Below are positions 1 through 9,330 of a stretch of 64,000 nt of DNA, piece after piece (the first letter of the stretch is position 1; the number at the start of each line of letters is the position of its first letter). The stretch spans positions 23,742-87,741 of the forward strand of contig JAUZFP010000084.1 in the NCBI GenBank assembly GCA_030838475.1, in the 5' to 3' direction. The notes beneath the pieces are model-generated. The model was given only the letters and a program-made list of their open reading frames with translations. It had not been told where the DNA came from and did no database searches. Origin of the DNA: Actinomycetota bacterium (GTDB lineage Bacteria > Actinomycetota > Actinomycetes > Actinomycetales > Microbacteriaceae). Position numbers and translations under genes: made by a program.

Positions 1-591
1 CAGGATGCGGTGCTCCGCTCCGGATTGAACAGCACGGCGACCTCCGAGTGGTGGATCGCGACCGACAAACCGGGTGAGGTGTCGCACTGGTTGACGGGTC
101 GACTGCCCGTCGGCGCGGTTCTCGAGACCCGCGACACGGTACCCGCGGACGAGGTCCTTGGGTCGGCGAACACCGTGGTCTGGATCGCCGCAATCGCGAT
201 CGCGCTCCTCGGGATGCTCGCGGTCGCGGCGGGACTCGCCGCCGAGGTCCGCGCGAGGAATGAGCAGGTCGCGCTGCTCCGCGCACTCGGGGTGGGCCGG
301 CGCCTGCAGGCTCGGGGCCGCGCCGTCGAGGTGGGAGCTCTCCTTGCGCTGGGGCTCCTGGCCGGCCTGATCGACGGGGTCATCGTCAGTGCGCTGATCG
401 TGCCCGATCTCGCCCGCACGGCCGTGCCGGGGGCGCTCGCCGCCCTCCCCACTGTCCTCGCGCTTGATGCCCTTGCCGGCATCGGTTCCCTTCTTGCGGT
501 GGTGTTGGTCGCAGGCGGCATCCTGCTTGCGACGGCCGCCGCCGTCCGACGTCAGGCCGGACTCGCGACGAGCGGTGAGGGCCGGCGATGA
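1..591 (+). CDS. FtsX-like ABC transporter permease, C-terminal part
   Basis: The reading frame is open at the left edge, so the gene starts upstream of the window and only about 196 residues are visible. Three hydrophobic segments are seen (around window residues 58-80, 110-130 and 150-180). Between the first two is a charged stretch with a short RNEQVALLRALGV motif, typical of the cytoplasmic loop of FtsX/MacB permeases. The stop overlaps the next permease gene by ATGA, so this is an operon with translational coupling. The substrate cannot be inferred; the family includes lipoprotein and peptide exporters. Confidence 0.8.
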   Translation, partial: QDAVLRSGLNSTATSEWWIATDKPGEVSHWLTGRLPVGAVLETRDTVPADEVLGSANTVVWIAAIAIALLGMLAVAAGLAAEVRARNEQVALLRALGVGRRLQARGRAVEVGALLALGLLAGLIDGVIVSALIVPDLARTAVPGALAALPTVLALDALAGIGSLLAVVLVAGGILLATAAAVRRQAGLATSGEGRR

Positions 592-3275
592 GACCATCCG
601 GGTCCCTGACCGCCCCTCAACTGTTCACGCGGCGATTCGCGACGAACCCCCTCGCTTCGGTGCTCGTTGCCTGCCTCGTGCTGGTGACGGCCGCAGTGGC
701 CGCGGTGGTGCCGCGACTGGTCGAGCGGCAAGACACGGCCGAGTTGACCTATCAACTGCAATCGATCGGACCGGTGGCCAGGTCCCTCAGCGGAAGTGGG
801 GACTTTCACGAGGCGTGGCTACCCGAACTGTCGCCCGACCGTGACCAGATTTATGGTCACCTGAATGATGCGTTCGCGCAGGCGCCGCACGACTTCGGCA
901 GTGCGCTTCGCCCGGCGGTGGGGAGCGCACAGTGGTTGATTCAGGCTCCGACGCTCACGACCGACCTGGTCAACGCGTCGGCCCAACGGCTTGGCCTGCG
1001 GCTGACGGCGGATCAGAACTACCTCGCGCGCGTGCGAGTCGTGTCTGGCAGAGCCCCCGCGGTCTGGACCGGAAATGATTCTGGCTCCGCGATCTCGGTG
1101 GCGAGCACACCGATCGAGGTGCTGCTGTCGGTGACGGCCGCCCGATCTCTCCACCTCGCGGTTGGCGACACCGTGACGTCGAAGGACGTCGACGGAGAGC
1201 CCCAGCCGCGCTATCGAGTCACGGGCCTCTACCAGCCGAGGGATCCGTCCGCTCAGTACTGGGCACAGAATCCGTCGCTGGTTCCCGCAACTCTCGTGAA
1301 GCCGAATGTTGGCGCCAGCTATCTCTCGGGTGCCGCGTTCGTCGATCCGCTCAGCGTTGGTGGACTCGCGGGAACGTTTTCGTCCGCGCGCATCTCGCTC
1401 TACTACCCGATGCGCGCCGCTGCAGCCGATGGGGCCGACGCGGAGCTCCTTCGCCGGCAGGTGGCGGCGGTGATCTCGGCCGGGATTACGATGCCGGGGG
1501 ATGGGTCAACACCGATGTCCATCACCACGGGGGCGGGTCAGGCCATCGAGACCGCCGTGCAACGCGGCGCGATCCTGGCCGGGTTCCTCGCGTTGCTTGC
1601 GGCTGCCCCGCTTGGCGTCACGCTCGCGGTGCTCGGGCTGGGCGTGCAGGCGGTCGTCCAATCGCGACGCCGCGACATTGCTCTGGCGATTGCGCGCGGC
1701 GCCGGCAGCCTCCAGGTGCGTGGCGCAATGGCGATTGAGGGGCTCCTGCTGTCAGTTCCGGCGACGGCGATCGCCACGGCGCTCGCGGTGCTGCTGCTTC
1801 CCGGGCGGTGGGAGGCGTCTGCCTTCGTCCTCCCGGCACTCGTCGCGATAACTCCCGGCATCCTGTTTGCGGTTCTTCCCGTCACCGAGGAGAGCACGCG
1901 CTCGCGCGCCCGACTGTCGCGGCAGCTCCGCGGGGTGGCGGAGGTTGCGGTGATTCTTCTCGCCGCGGTCGCGCTGCTTCTTCTGACCCGACGCGGTCTC
2001 GCAGAAGCAACGGCGCAGGTGGGCATCGATCCGCTGCTGGTCGCCACCCCACTCCTGCTGTCGGTCTCGGTCGGGATTCTCGTGCTTCGCGCGTATCCAT
2101 TTCCCCTTCGCGCGGCCCGCCTGCGCGCGGTTCGATCCCGCGGACTTGCTGGTTTCGTTGGATCGATTCGAGCAACCAGGACCCCAACCGTTGGCCTCGT
2201 CGGCGTGCTTGCCTTGGTCGTCGGGATTTCGATCGCGATCTTCTCGACGGTCATGCTCTCCACGTTCGATGGCGCGACCGAGCGCGCCGCCGCGGCGAGT
2301 GTCGGAGCCGATCTCCGTGTCGACGGGACCGCGTTTTCTCCCACTCAGCGTGACGCGGTCGATGCGGTGCCGGGGATTCGGGCTGTCGCGGGCGTCCAGC
2401 ACCTCGACGCTCGTTTCCTGCGCGGCACCGGAGTCATCGACACCGTCGGCGTGCTGGTCGCGCAGACAGACCCGCTGAGGCGCCTCCGCCCATCGCTCGC
2501 CACCGGACTGGGAACGGCCACGGGTGGACGGATACCGGTCGTCGTCTCGTCCGATTTGGCGAGCGAACTCCGTGGGCACGGCAACGACACGCTCGACGGA
2601 GTCCCCATTCGAGTGGTCGGCACCCTGCCGGCCGACTCTCAACTTGGACCGACGCACGGCTGGATTCTGGTTGATTCGGCGTTCGCTCAGCGGTTCACCG
2701 CCGCCTTCACGCCGGATCTCCTGCTCGTCCGCGCCGACCCTCAGCGCCTGACCGGTCTGCGGGCGCTCGTGACGCGTGCGGTTGGTTCGACGGCGACGGT
2801 CGTGACGGTCGCCAGCGTGGCCGCCGAGCGTCGAGACGAGCCCGCTGTCGGTGGAATTCGAATTGCCCTGCTGGCGGGCGCGGCGATCTCGGTGCTGCTC
2901 TGCGCGATCGCGCTGGTGCTCGCAACGATCGTCGCGGGCCGGGCGCGGGCACGCACGGCGGGCATCCTGCGAACACTCGGATTGCGCTCGCGGAAGCTCC
3001 GCGTGCTCGTCGCCTGGGAGCTCGCGCCGGTCGTAGCCCTCGCGGTGATCGCCGGAACGGCTTTGGGCGTCGTGCTCCCCCTCATCGTCACCGCTGCCGT
3101 TGACCTGCGCCCGTTCGCCGGCGGGACGGTGCGACCCGTCCCCTCGTACGATCCGGGCCTCCTCGGTCTGGTTCTGGCCGTGTTCTGCGTCGTCGTCGCA
3201 ATCGTCGGCGTCATCGCTGTTGCGGCGGGCGAACGACTCAATCCATCCACCACGCTCAAAATGGGAGCCGAATGA
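588..3275 (+). CDS. FtsX/MacB-type ABC transporter permease
   Basis: This is an 895-residue membrane protein. It has one N-terminal membrane segment (about residues 22-42), a large extracytoplasmic domain (about 45-320), a group of helices at about 325-500, a second external domain (about 560-740) and three C-terminal helices (about 755-880). That duplicated layout is typical of long FtsX-family permeases. The ATG lies in an ATGA overlap with the preceding permease, and the gene overlaps the ATPase gene that follows. It probably pairs with the two downstream ATPases to move a lipid-linked or peptide substrate across the membrane. The substrate is not visible from sequence. Confidence 0.85.
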   Translation: MRPSGSLTAPQLFTRRFATNPLASVLVACLVLVTAAVAAVVPRLVERQDTAELTYQLQSIGPVARSLSGSGDFHEAWLPELSPDRDQIYGHLNDAFAQAPHDFGSALRPAVGSAQWLIQAPTLTTDLVNASAQRLGLRLTADQNYLARVRVVSGRAPAVWTGNDSGSAISVASTPIEVLLSVTAARSLHLAVGDTVTSKDVDGEPQPRYRVTGLYQPRDPSAQYWAQNPSLVPATLVKPNVGASYLSGAAFVDPLSVGGLAGTFSSARISLYYPMRAAAADGADAELLRRQVAAVISAGITMPGDGSTPMSITTGAGQAIETAVQRGAILAGFLALLAAAPLGVTLAVLGLGVQAVVQSRRRDIALAIARGAGSLQVRGAMAIEGLLLSVPATAIATALAVLLLPGRWEASAFVLPALVAITPGILFAVLPVTEESTRSRARLSRQLRGVAEVAVILLAAVALLLLTRRGLAEATAQVGIDPLLVATPLLLSVSVGILVLRAYPFPLRAARLRAVRSRGLAGFVGSIRATRTPTVGLVGVLALVVGISIAIFSTVMLSTFDGATERAAAASVGADLRVDGTAFSPTQRDAVDAVPGIRAVAGVQHLDARFLRGTGVIDTVGVLVAQTDPLRRLRPSLATGLGTATGGRIPVVVSSDLASELRGHGNDTLDGVPIRVVGTLPADSQLGPTHGWILVDSAFAQRFTAAFTPDLLLVRADPQRLTGLRALVTRAVGSTATVVTVASVAAERRDEPAVGGIRIALLAGAAISVLLCAIALVLATIVAGRARARTAGILRTLGLRSRKLRVLVAWELAPVVALAVIAGTALGVVLPLIVTAAVDLRPFAGGTVRPVPSYDPGLLGLVLAVFCVVVAIVGVIAVAAGERLNPSTTLKMGAE

Positions 3276-4198
3276 CAGCGATTATCGAATGCCACGAACT
3301 CGTGCGCATCTTCTCCTCGACGGGCGTCGAAGTGCAGGCGCTCCAGGGCCTCGATCTCACGATTGACCCGGGTGAGTTGACCGCGGTGGTCGGTGCGTCC
3401 GGCTCTGGCAAGTCCACTCTGCTCACCATCCTCTCGGGCCTCGATATTCCCTCCGCCGGTCGAGCGCGGGTGGCCGGGCACGACCTGCTCGCCATGGGTC
3501 GGCGCGAGCGGGTCGAGTATCGGCGCCACACCGTTGGCTTCATCTGGCAGCAGACGTCCCGCAATCTCCTTCCCTACCTCAGCGCGGCCGAAAACGTCTC
3601 AATGGCACTTCTGGTCGCGAACTATCCGCGACGAAAACGCGGTGGCCGAGTCACCGAGCTGTTGCAGCTACTGGGCATGAATGACCTGCGAGACCGGCGA
3701 CCGTCCGAGCTCTCCGGTGGCCAGCAGCAGCGCGTCGCAATCGCGGTGGCCCTTGCCAATGATCCGGAGGTGCTGCTGGCAGACGAGCCGACCGGAGAGC
3801 TGGACGAGGCGAATTCCGCTCTCGTGCTCGAGACGTTCCGTGCCATCAACGAGAAGGTCGGGACGACCGTGCTTATCGTCACCCATGATGCTGGCGTTTC
3901 GGACCACGTGCGACGCACGATGCAGATCCGGGATGGCCGTACCGCAACCGAGGTGCTCCGAAGCACCCGGCGAGACGACTCCGGGACGGATCACGAGGTG
4001 GCCGAGGAGTTTGCGATCCTCGACCGCGTCGGAAGGATGCAACTACCTCACGAATACATCACCGGCCTCGGCATGCGTGACAGGGTGCGGCTGGCGCTCG
4101 CCGACGACCACGTGAAGGTGTCGCCCGTTCGCCCCGCAACTTCCCGTCCCGTCGACGATACCGAGACCACCGCCCACGAAGAGGACAACCCAGAATGA
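3272..4198 (+). CDS. ABC transporter ATP-binding protein (MacB/LolD type)
   Basis: A 308-residue ATPase. Walker A GASGSGKST is near residue 43, the signature LSGGQQQR near 149, and Walker B LLADEP follows it. A VTHD switch motif is near 206. The domain matches the LolD/MacB class that partners FtsX permeases. The protein is about 80 residues longer than the minimal domain and ends in a charged, probably flexible tail. Both ends overlap neighbours by ATGA-type junctions, so the four genes form one coupled operon. It energises the permeases on the cytoplasmic face. Confidence 0.9.
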   Translation: MTAIIECHELVRIFSSTGVEVQALQGLDLTIDPGELTAVVGASGSGKSTLLTILSGLDIPSAGRARVAGHDLLAMGRRERVEYRRHTVGFIWQQTSRNLLPYLSAAENVSMALLVANYPRRKRGGRVTELLQLLGMNDLRDRRPSELSGGQQQRVAIAVALANDPEVLLADEPTGELDEANSALVLETFRAINEKVGTTVLIVTHDAGVSDHVRRTMQIRDGRTATEVLRSTRRDDSGTDHEVAEEFAILDRVGRMQLPHEYITGLGMRDRVRLALADDHVKVSPVRPATSRPVDDTETTAHEEDNPE

Positions 4199-4893
4199 TG
4201 GATGCTCCGGCGCTGCGATCCCACGGACTGTGCAGAGACTACGGTCGTCGCGGGATGGAAGTGCACGCCCTGGTGGATGCCGACCTTGAGGTCTTTCCGG
4301 GTGAACTGGTCGTGCTTCGCGGACCATCCGGCTCAGGCAAGACCACACTGCTCAACCTGCTCGGCGGGCTCGACCGACCCACCTCGGGGCAGGTGTGGCT
4401 CGGCGAGTCCGAGCTGTCCACTGCGACGGAGGACGAACTCGCCGAGCTGCGAACGTCTCGCTTCGGGTTTGTGTTCCAGTCATTCGCGCTGCTGCCCATG
4501 CTGACGGCCGCGGAGAACATCGAGGTGCCGCTGCGAGGGGTTCGGACGGAACCACGCCTACGGGCGGAGCGAGTCCGGGAGCTTCTCGACATGGTCGAAC
4601 TCGGGGCGCACGCAAATCAGCGCCCCGACCAACTCTCGGGCGGTCAGCAACAGCGAGTCGGAATCGCGCGCGCCCTGGCCAATCGCCCAGAGGTCCTCAT
4701 CGCCGACGAGCCCACGGGACAACTGGATAGCCGAACGGCGGTCGCCATGATGGAACTCATCAGCGCCCTCGTCCATCGGGAGGGTGCCGCCGCGGTGGTC
4801 AGTACACATGACCCGAAGATGGCCGAGTACGCAGATCGCACGATCGAGATACGCGACGGCCGGTTGTACGGGTCGGGGGAACAGGTCCGCTAG
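4195..4893 (+). CDS. ABC transporter ATP-binding protein (MacB/LolD type)
   Basis: A 232-residue ATPase with Walker A GPSGSGKTT, signature LSGGQQQR, Walker B VLIADEP and an STHD switch motif. The length is normal for a LolD-type protein. It starts at the first of two in-frame ATGs inside the preceding gene's end. Two ATPases beside at least two permeases suggest either a heteromeric transporter or two related transporters. The gene ends tail-to-tail with the next gene on the opposite strand, sharing CTAG. Confidence 0.9.
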   Translation: MMDAPALRSHGLCRDYGRRGMEVHALVDADLEVFPGELVVLRGPSGSGKTTLLNLLGGLDRPTSGQVWLGESELSTATEDELAELRTSRFGFVFQSFALLPMLTAAENIEVPLRGVRTEPRLRAERVRELLDMVELGAHANQRPDQLSGGQQQRVGIARALANRPEVLIADEPTGQLDSRTAVAMMELISALVHREGAAAVVSTHDPKMAEYADRTIEIRDGRLYGSGEQVR

Positions 4894-5144
4894 GCCCCGA
4901 TCCGCACGGTCCGCAGGTTACCGAAGTCAGCCCCATCCCGGTACGCACGGAGTCGCTTCGCGTCTCCCTCGCCGACAGTCGACAGCTCGACCTGCGAGCC
5001 ATCCTGCCGCTGCAGCGCGTATGTGCGTTCACCGGCCTCGATCTGGCGGATCGCTTCCACCCGATCGACCGCGCCCCATGGTCCAAACAGGAACGAGATC
5101 TCGCCTCGGTCATCGCACATCAGGCGCAGCACAATTCGATTCAT
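4890..5144 (-). CDS. DUF3892-like small protein
   Basis: An 84-residue protein starting MNRIVLRLMCDD. The chosen ATG has a GGGAGG ribosome site eight bases upstream; a longer frame to 5243 lacks this and has low-complexity sequence. The pattern of an I..I..G...Y segment followed by a conserved charged region and a C-terminal LRT-like motif resembles the DUF3892 family, whose function is unknown. The stop codon overlaps the convergent ABC ATPase stop within CTAG. Confidence 0.6.
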   Translation of the reverse strand: MNRIVLRLMCDDRGEISFLFGPWGAVDRVEAIRQIEAGERTYALQRQDGSQVELSTVGEGDAKRLRAYRDGADFGNLRTVRIGA

Positions 5145-5346
5145 TTCGCGGCCTCCCAACCGTGAGAGGCGGCCTCCACCACCTCTCATCAATAGAGACG
5201 GGGGAGTGCCGCAGTTATGACGAGATACCCGCGTAAGTCGCAAACCAACCGGATCGATTTCATTCGGGCGGAGTTATATTAGGTCGACCATCGCGAATTG
5301 CGGTGGCGTTTACTCCCAGACCCCGAGTGAAGAAAAGCCGGTTGAC

Positions 5347-5691
5347 ATGGGCACACTGACCTACGACGTCGTCTCCAAGGTTGAGTTCGATGATCGAACC
5401 CTGATCCACCTTCAGATCGTGATCGGGAGCAAACTCCGTCGCGGCGAGTCCTTCAGTCTCAGCTGGACGAAGGAGCCGCAGGGCACCGGTCGAACCACAA
5501 TCTGGATGCACCCCTCGATTCCCCTGGTCTACGAGTTTCGGGACGGCAAGACTCCCCCGATCAATCGTGAGTGGCTGAACGCCCTGATGGAGACGGCCAA
5601 TTCGCCGACCGGACTGCGCCTCGTTCCCGAGCCGCCCGACCCGGAACTCCATGCCGAGACGACGGATGGAGCGGTGGTGAGCTCGGTCTGA
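5347..5691 (+). CDS. Small Microbacteriaceae-type protein (DUF7882-like), copy 1
   Basis: A 114-residue soluble protein. It shares the MGxLxY start, the KLRRGESFSxSW core, a WMHPSIPL segment and an N-x-x-W-L-x-x-L-M-x-x-ANS motif with two tandem copies at 21519 and 21869. Relatives in this family are common in Microbacteriaceae and are often labelled ATP-dependent DNA ligase by automatic pipelines. No nucleotidyltransferase KxDG motif is visible, so that name should not be trusted. The function is unknown. It is the most diverged of the three copies and has about 20 extra C-terminal residues. Confidence 0.75.
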   Translation: MGTLTYDVVSKVEFDDRTLIHLQIVIGSKLRRGESFSLSWTKEPQGTGRTTIWMHPSIPLVYEFRDGKTPPINREWLNALMETANSPTGLRLVPEPPDPELHAETTDGAVVSSV

Positions 5692-5759
5692 AGCGATCCC
5701 CCGCACCACCTCCGATGCGCCTAAAATGGCCAGATGGGCGTGATTTCGCGGGAGCGTTG

Positions 5760-6473
5760 ATGGCCGGCAGTTTCTCCGACGCCGTCGATTCCCTGTCGCA
5801 GTTGTCCGGCCGGGAATCCGAACTGTGGCGTCCGATCCTCGAGGTCATCCCGGTCGAGGGCGCGGCTATTTCGACGATTGCCGATTTTCTCGGCACCGAG
5901 ACGGTGGCAGCGAGCAGTCCCTTGGCGGCTCGTCTGGATGAGCTCCAGTTCGACCTCGGCGAGGGCCCGTGCTGGGATGCCATGGAGCACGGACGCCCGG
6001 TTCTCGAGCCGGACCTGAGGGCGAATCCCAACGGGCAATGGCCCGCGTTCTCGCGGGCGATCTCGGAGCAGGACGTGGGTGCGATCTTCGCGTTCCCGCT
6101 CGTGTTTGGACCGCTGAAGCTGGGCGCGATGGATCTCTACACGGGTGACCCGCGCGAGCTCAGTTCCCGGGAGGAGCGACAGAGCGGCATCCTCGCGTCG
6201 GTGATTAGCCGCATCGTCCTGAACCGAGCGATCCGCCGCGCGGACGAACCGGAACTGCTGGGTCCGGAGGATCAGTTCTCGCGGCGCCTCATCCATCAGG
6301 CAACTGGCGTGGTGCTCGCCCAGATGTCGATTTCGGCGGACGACGCGCGCCTGCTGATCCAGGGGCACGCGTTCGCCCTCAACCAGTCGATGCGTCAGGT
6401 CGCTGAGGAGATTCTCGAGCGTCGGCTCGACTTCAGTCGGCAGACCGCCGGGTTCGCGAGTTCCGATGAGTGA
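5760..6473 (+). CDS. GAF and ANTAR domain regulator, copy 1
   Basis: A 237-residue protein. Residues about 20-160 form a GAF sensor domain with the usual EGPCWDA motif; residues about 175-230 form an ANTAR helical domain (IHQATGVVLAQM...). ANTAR domains bind paired RNA hairpins and prevent transcription termination. The start at 5760 is preferred because GGGAG lies five bases upstream; the longer frame reaches back into copy 1 of DUF7882. It overlaps the next GAF-ANTAR gene by eight bases. No kinase or receiver domain is attached, so the GAF domain probably binds the signal directly. Confidence 0.85.
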   Translation: MAGSFSDAVDSLSQLSGRESELWRPILEVIPVEGAAISTIADFLGTETVAASSPLAARLDELQFDLGEGPCWDAMEHGRPVLEPDLRANPNGQWPAFSRAISEQDVGAIFAFPLVFGPLKLGAMDLYTGDPRELSSREERQSGILASVISRIVLNRAIRRADEPELLGPEDQFSRRLIHQATGVVLAQMSISADDARLLIQGHAFALNQSMRQVAEEILERRLDFSRQTAGFASSDE

Positions 6474-7179
6474 GCAGCAACAGGATCGAGACTTCTTCGA
6501 AACCTTCGCCACGCTCGCGGACACCCTCGTGGCGGGCTTCGATGTCGTCGATCTCCTGCAGACCCTGGTCGAGTCGTGCGAACGGATGCTCGACATTTCT
6601 GCGGCGGGCATCCTCCTCATGAATGAGGAGGGCGACCTGGAGGTCGTTGCCTCGACGAGTGAGGCCGCGCGTCTCGTCGAACTCATGCAACTGAGTGCGG
6701 AGTCCGGCCCCTGCATCGTGAGCTTCACGTCCGGGCAGGTGGTGTCGGTGCCGGATATCCGCGAGTCGCCGCCCGAGTGGGCGCGTTATCGGGAGTCTGC
6801 GCTCGAACAGGGCTTCGCGTCGGTGTACGCCATCCCGCTTCGCCTGCGCGAGACGACGATCGGTGCGCTGAATCTGCTTCGGAGTGCCGTGGGGGAGCTC
6901 GACTCGACGGACATCCGGATTGCCACGGCGCTGGCCGACGTCGCGACGATCGGGATCCTGCACGAGCGTGCCATCGTCGAGAGCGGCCGGGTGCGTGAAC
7001 AGCTCTCGCAGGCCCTGCAGTCTCGCATCGTGATCGAACAGGCGAAGGGCGTGATCTCCCACCTTCACTCGATCAGCACGGATGACGCCTTCACGGTTCT
7101 GCGATCGTATGCGCGCTCACATCGCCTGCTGCTCTCGGACGTCGCATACCGAGTCGTGACGCGCGAGCTGGAGGTCTAG
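6466..7179 (+). CDS. GAF and ANTAR domain regulator, copy 2
   Basis: A 237-residue protein, the same length as its overlapping neighbour but clearly diverged from it. The GAF domain is at about residues 15-160 and the ANTAR domain at about 175-232 (RIVIEQAKGVISHLHS...). It is a predicted cytoplasmic RNA-binding antiterminator. The eight-base overlap ATGAGTGA suggests coupled translation and a possible heterodimer, because ANTAR proteins usually act as dimers. Its target hairpins were not identified. The stop codon shares CTAG with the convergent gene. Confidence 0.87.
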   Translation: MSEQQQDRDFFETFATLADTLVAGFDVVDLLQTLVESCERMLDISAAGILLMNEEGDLEVVASTSEAARLVELMQLSAESGPCIVSFTSGQVVSVPDIRESPPEWARYRESALEQGFASVYAIPLRLRETTIGALNLLRSAVGELDSTDIRIATALADVATIGILHERAIVESGRVREQLSQALQSRIVIEQAKGVISHLHSISTDDAFTVLRSYARSHRLLLSDVAYRVVTRELEV

Positions 7180-7442
7180 CTCCGGCGGATCTTCGCGATC
7201 AGCCCTGCCTTGGGCAGTCCCGAATATCCGCGAACTCCCAGCTCCTTCGCCCGCTTTCGTAGCTGGGGAACCGTCCAGTCGTCATACGAACCGGATTCGC
7301 CACCCTTTCGACTGACTGCCTTCTGGCCGCGAGCCGCGACGGCATTCGAGATGCGCGCCGCCTTCTGCTTCGAGTTGCCGTCCCTGCGGAGGTCCTCGTA
7401 GAGCTTCGGATCCTTGATCGAGTTCATCCTGTTGTTTGGCAT
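7176..7442 (-). CDS. Small Rho_N/SAP-like protein (DUF7218-like)
   Basis: An 88-residue basic protein. The N-terminal part has a KLYEDLRRDGNSKQKAARI segment shared with DUF7218-type proteins. The C-terminal part (about residues 52-88) has WTVPQLRKRAKELGVRGYS followed by a K-x-x-L-I motif, which is a Rho_N or SAP-like nucleic-acid-binding helix pair. A role in DNA or RNA binding is inferred. GGAG lies just before the ATG at 7442; an internal ATG at 7427 is the alternative. It shares CTAG with the convergent GAF-ANTAR gene. Confidence 0.65.
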   Translation of the reverse strand: MPNNRMNSIKDPKLYEDLRRDGNSKQKAARISNAVAARGQKAVSRKGGESGSYDDWTVPQLRKRAKELGVRGYSGLPKAGLIAKIRRS

Positions 7443-7494
7443 GACTCCAGTACAACGCCGACAATTTCCGCGATCTAGGGCTTGCTTCGCGGCG

Positions 7495-9210
7495 CTAGTG
7501 CGACTCGCGGGATACCGTCGATCCACTCGAGCCCTGCAGGAAGTCGAGGTCGGCGCCGGTGTCTGCACCCATGACGTGCTCGACGTAGAGCTTCTCCCAG
7601 CCGCGCGTGGGCTTTGCGAAACCGTCCGTCGTCGCCTTGTTGGGGCTGCGCTTGTTCAGTTCTTCCTGCTCGACGTCGAGCGTCAGCCGACGCTTCTCGA
7701 CATCGAGGATGATCCAGTCGCCGTTCTCGACGATCCCCAGCGCTCCACCGGCGGCGGCCTCCGGGGTGACGTGCAGGACGACCGTGCCATAGGCGGTGCC
7801 GCTCATCCGGCCGTCGCAGATCCGGACCATGTCGCGAACGCCCTGCTCGAGGAGCTTCTTCGGCAGGGGCATGTTGGCGACCTCGGGCATCCCGGGATAC
7901 CCCTTCGGACCGCATCCCCGCAGGACGAGAACCGAGTCCGCGTCGACCTCGAGATCGGGGTCGTCGATGCGGGCGTGCATGTCCTCGATCGTGTCGAAGA
8001 CGACGGCCCGTCCGCGGTGATAGAGCAGTTCCGGGGATGCCGCGGCGGGCTTGATCAGCGCGCCGCCGGGGGCGAGGTTCCCGCGCAGCACAGCGATGCC
8101 GGCATCCGGAATCATCGGTGTCGCCCGCAGCGTGATCACCTCGTGGTCCCAGATCTGGGCGTCGTCGAGGTAGTCCACGAGCGGTTTGCCGGTAACCGTC
8201 AACGCGGTCGGATCAAGCAGGTCCCTCACCTCTTTGAGGACAGCCAGGAATCCGCCCGCGCGCTGGAAGTCATCCATCAGGAATCGACCGGCCGGCTGCA
8301 GGTTGACCAGCAGCGGGACACCCGAGCCGATGGCGTCGAAGTCGTCCAGAGTCAGGTCGATTCCTAGCCGCCCGGCGATCGCCAGCAGGTGCACGACCGC
8401 GTTGGTCGATCCGCCGATTGCCGCCAGCGCGACGATCGCATTCTGGAACGAGCCCCTCGTCAGGAACGTGCTGGGTCGGCGATCCTGTGCGACCAACTCC
8501 ACGATGAGCCGGCCGGTCTCGTGCGAGCTCTCCAGCAGGCGGGCGTCCGCCGCCGGCGTTCCGGCGAGACCCGGAATGGTCGTGCCGAGCGCCTCGGCCA
8601 CTAGAGCCATCGTCGACGCGGTTCCCATCGTGTTGCAGTGCCCCTTGCCGCTGATCATCGACGCCTCGCTACGCAGGAACTGCTTCTCGGTGAGCTTTCC
8701 CGCGCGCATCTCCTCGCTCAGCCGCCAGACATCCGTGCCGCAGCCGAGGGCCGCGCCCTGGAAGTAGCCGGTCTTCATCGGCCCGCCCGGCACCACGATC
8801 GCGGGGAGATCAACGGAGGCCGCAGCCATCAACAGCGACGGAATCGTCTTGTCGCAACCGCCGAGCAGCACGACCCCGTCGATGGGATTCGCCCGCAGCA
8901 TCTCCTCGGTCGCCATCGCCGCCATGTTGCGCCACAGCATCGCGGTGGGACGCACCAGCGTCTCGCCCAGCGACACCACCGGGAGGTTGAGCGGAATACC
9001 GCCCGCCTCGTAGATGCCGGCCTTGACGCTCTCCATCACCTCGTTCAGATGGGCGTTGCACGGGGTGAGATCCGAGGCGGTGTTGGCGATCGCGATGTGG
9101 GGGCGGCCATCGAACGCGTCCTCGGGCAGGCCCCGTCTCATCCACGCACGATGAATGTAGGAGTTGCGGTCCGTCCCCGCGTACCACTCGGAGCTTCGCT
9201 GCTCGGCCAC
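7495..9210 (-). CDS. IlvD/Edd family sugar-acid dehydratase
   Basis: A 571-residue dehydratase. Three cysteines in TPCNAHL, GGCDKTIPS and GKGHCNTMG fit the [2Fe-2S] ligands of this family. The C-terminus, with a GADTGADLDFL segment and a final R-x-S-H, resembles pentonate and hexonate dehydratases more than biosynthetic IlvD. The likely reaction is dehydration of an aldonic acid (for example L-arabonate or D-xylonate) to its 2-keto-3-deoxy form. A divergent dehydrogenase gene 120 bases away fits sugar oxidation. The exact substrate is not readable. The start is GTG. Confidence 0.85.
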   Translation of the reverse strand: MAEQRSSEWYAGTDRNSYIHRAWMRRGLPEDAFDGRPHIAIANTASDLTPCNAHLNEVMESVKAGIYEAGGIPLNLPVVSLGETLVRPTAMLWRNMAAMATEEMLRANPIDGVVLLGGCDKTIPSLLMAAASVDLPAIVVPGGPMKTGYFQGAALGCGTDVWRLSEEMRAGKLTEKQFLRSEASMISGKGHCNTMGTASTMALVAEALGTTIPGLAGTPAADARLLESSHETGRLIVELVAQDRRPSTFLTRGSFQNAIVALAAIGGSTNAVVHLLAIAGRLGIDLTLDDFDAIGSGVPLLVNLQPAGRFLMDDFQRAGGFLAVLKEVRDLLDPTALTVTGKPLVDYLDDAQIWDHEVITLRATPMIPDAGIAVLRGNLAPGGALIKPAAASPELLYHRGRAVVFDTIEDMHARIDDPDLEVDADSVLVLRGCGPKGYPGMPEVANMPLPKKLLEQGVRDMVRICDGRMSGTAYGTVVLHVTPEAAAGGALGIVENGDWIILDVEKRRLTLDVEQEELNKRSPNKATTDGFAKPTRGWEKLYVEHVMGADTGADLDFLQGSSGSTVSRESH

Positions 9211-9330
9211 TCGTTCACTTCTTCCGTCTCGTGCAACTAATGTCTAGCTTGTGGCCCGACATCCAGACTCTATCTCTGGAGCACCGCCAACAGCCTTCGA
9301 GCCGGGCACCATCCCGATGGGTCGCTAGTC

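Noticed and set aside
5347..5691. ATP-dependent DNA ligase
   Set aside because: Automatic annotations often use this name for the family, but no ligase motif is present and the protein has only 114 residues.
7414..8367. A 317-codon plus-strand frame over the IlvD/Edd gene
   Set aside because: The dehydratase on the other strand has conserved iron-sulfur motifs; this frame has none.
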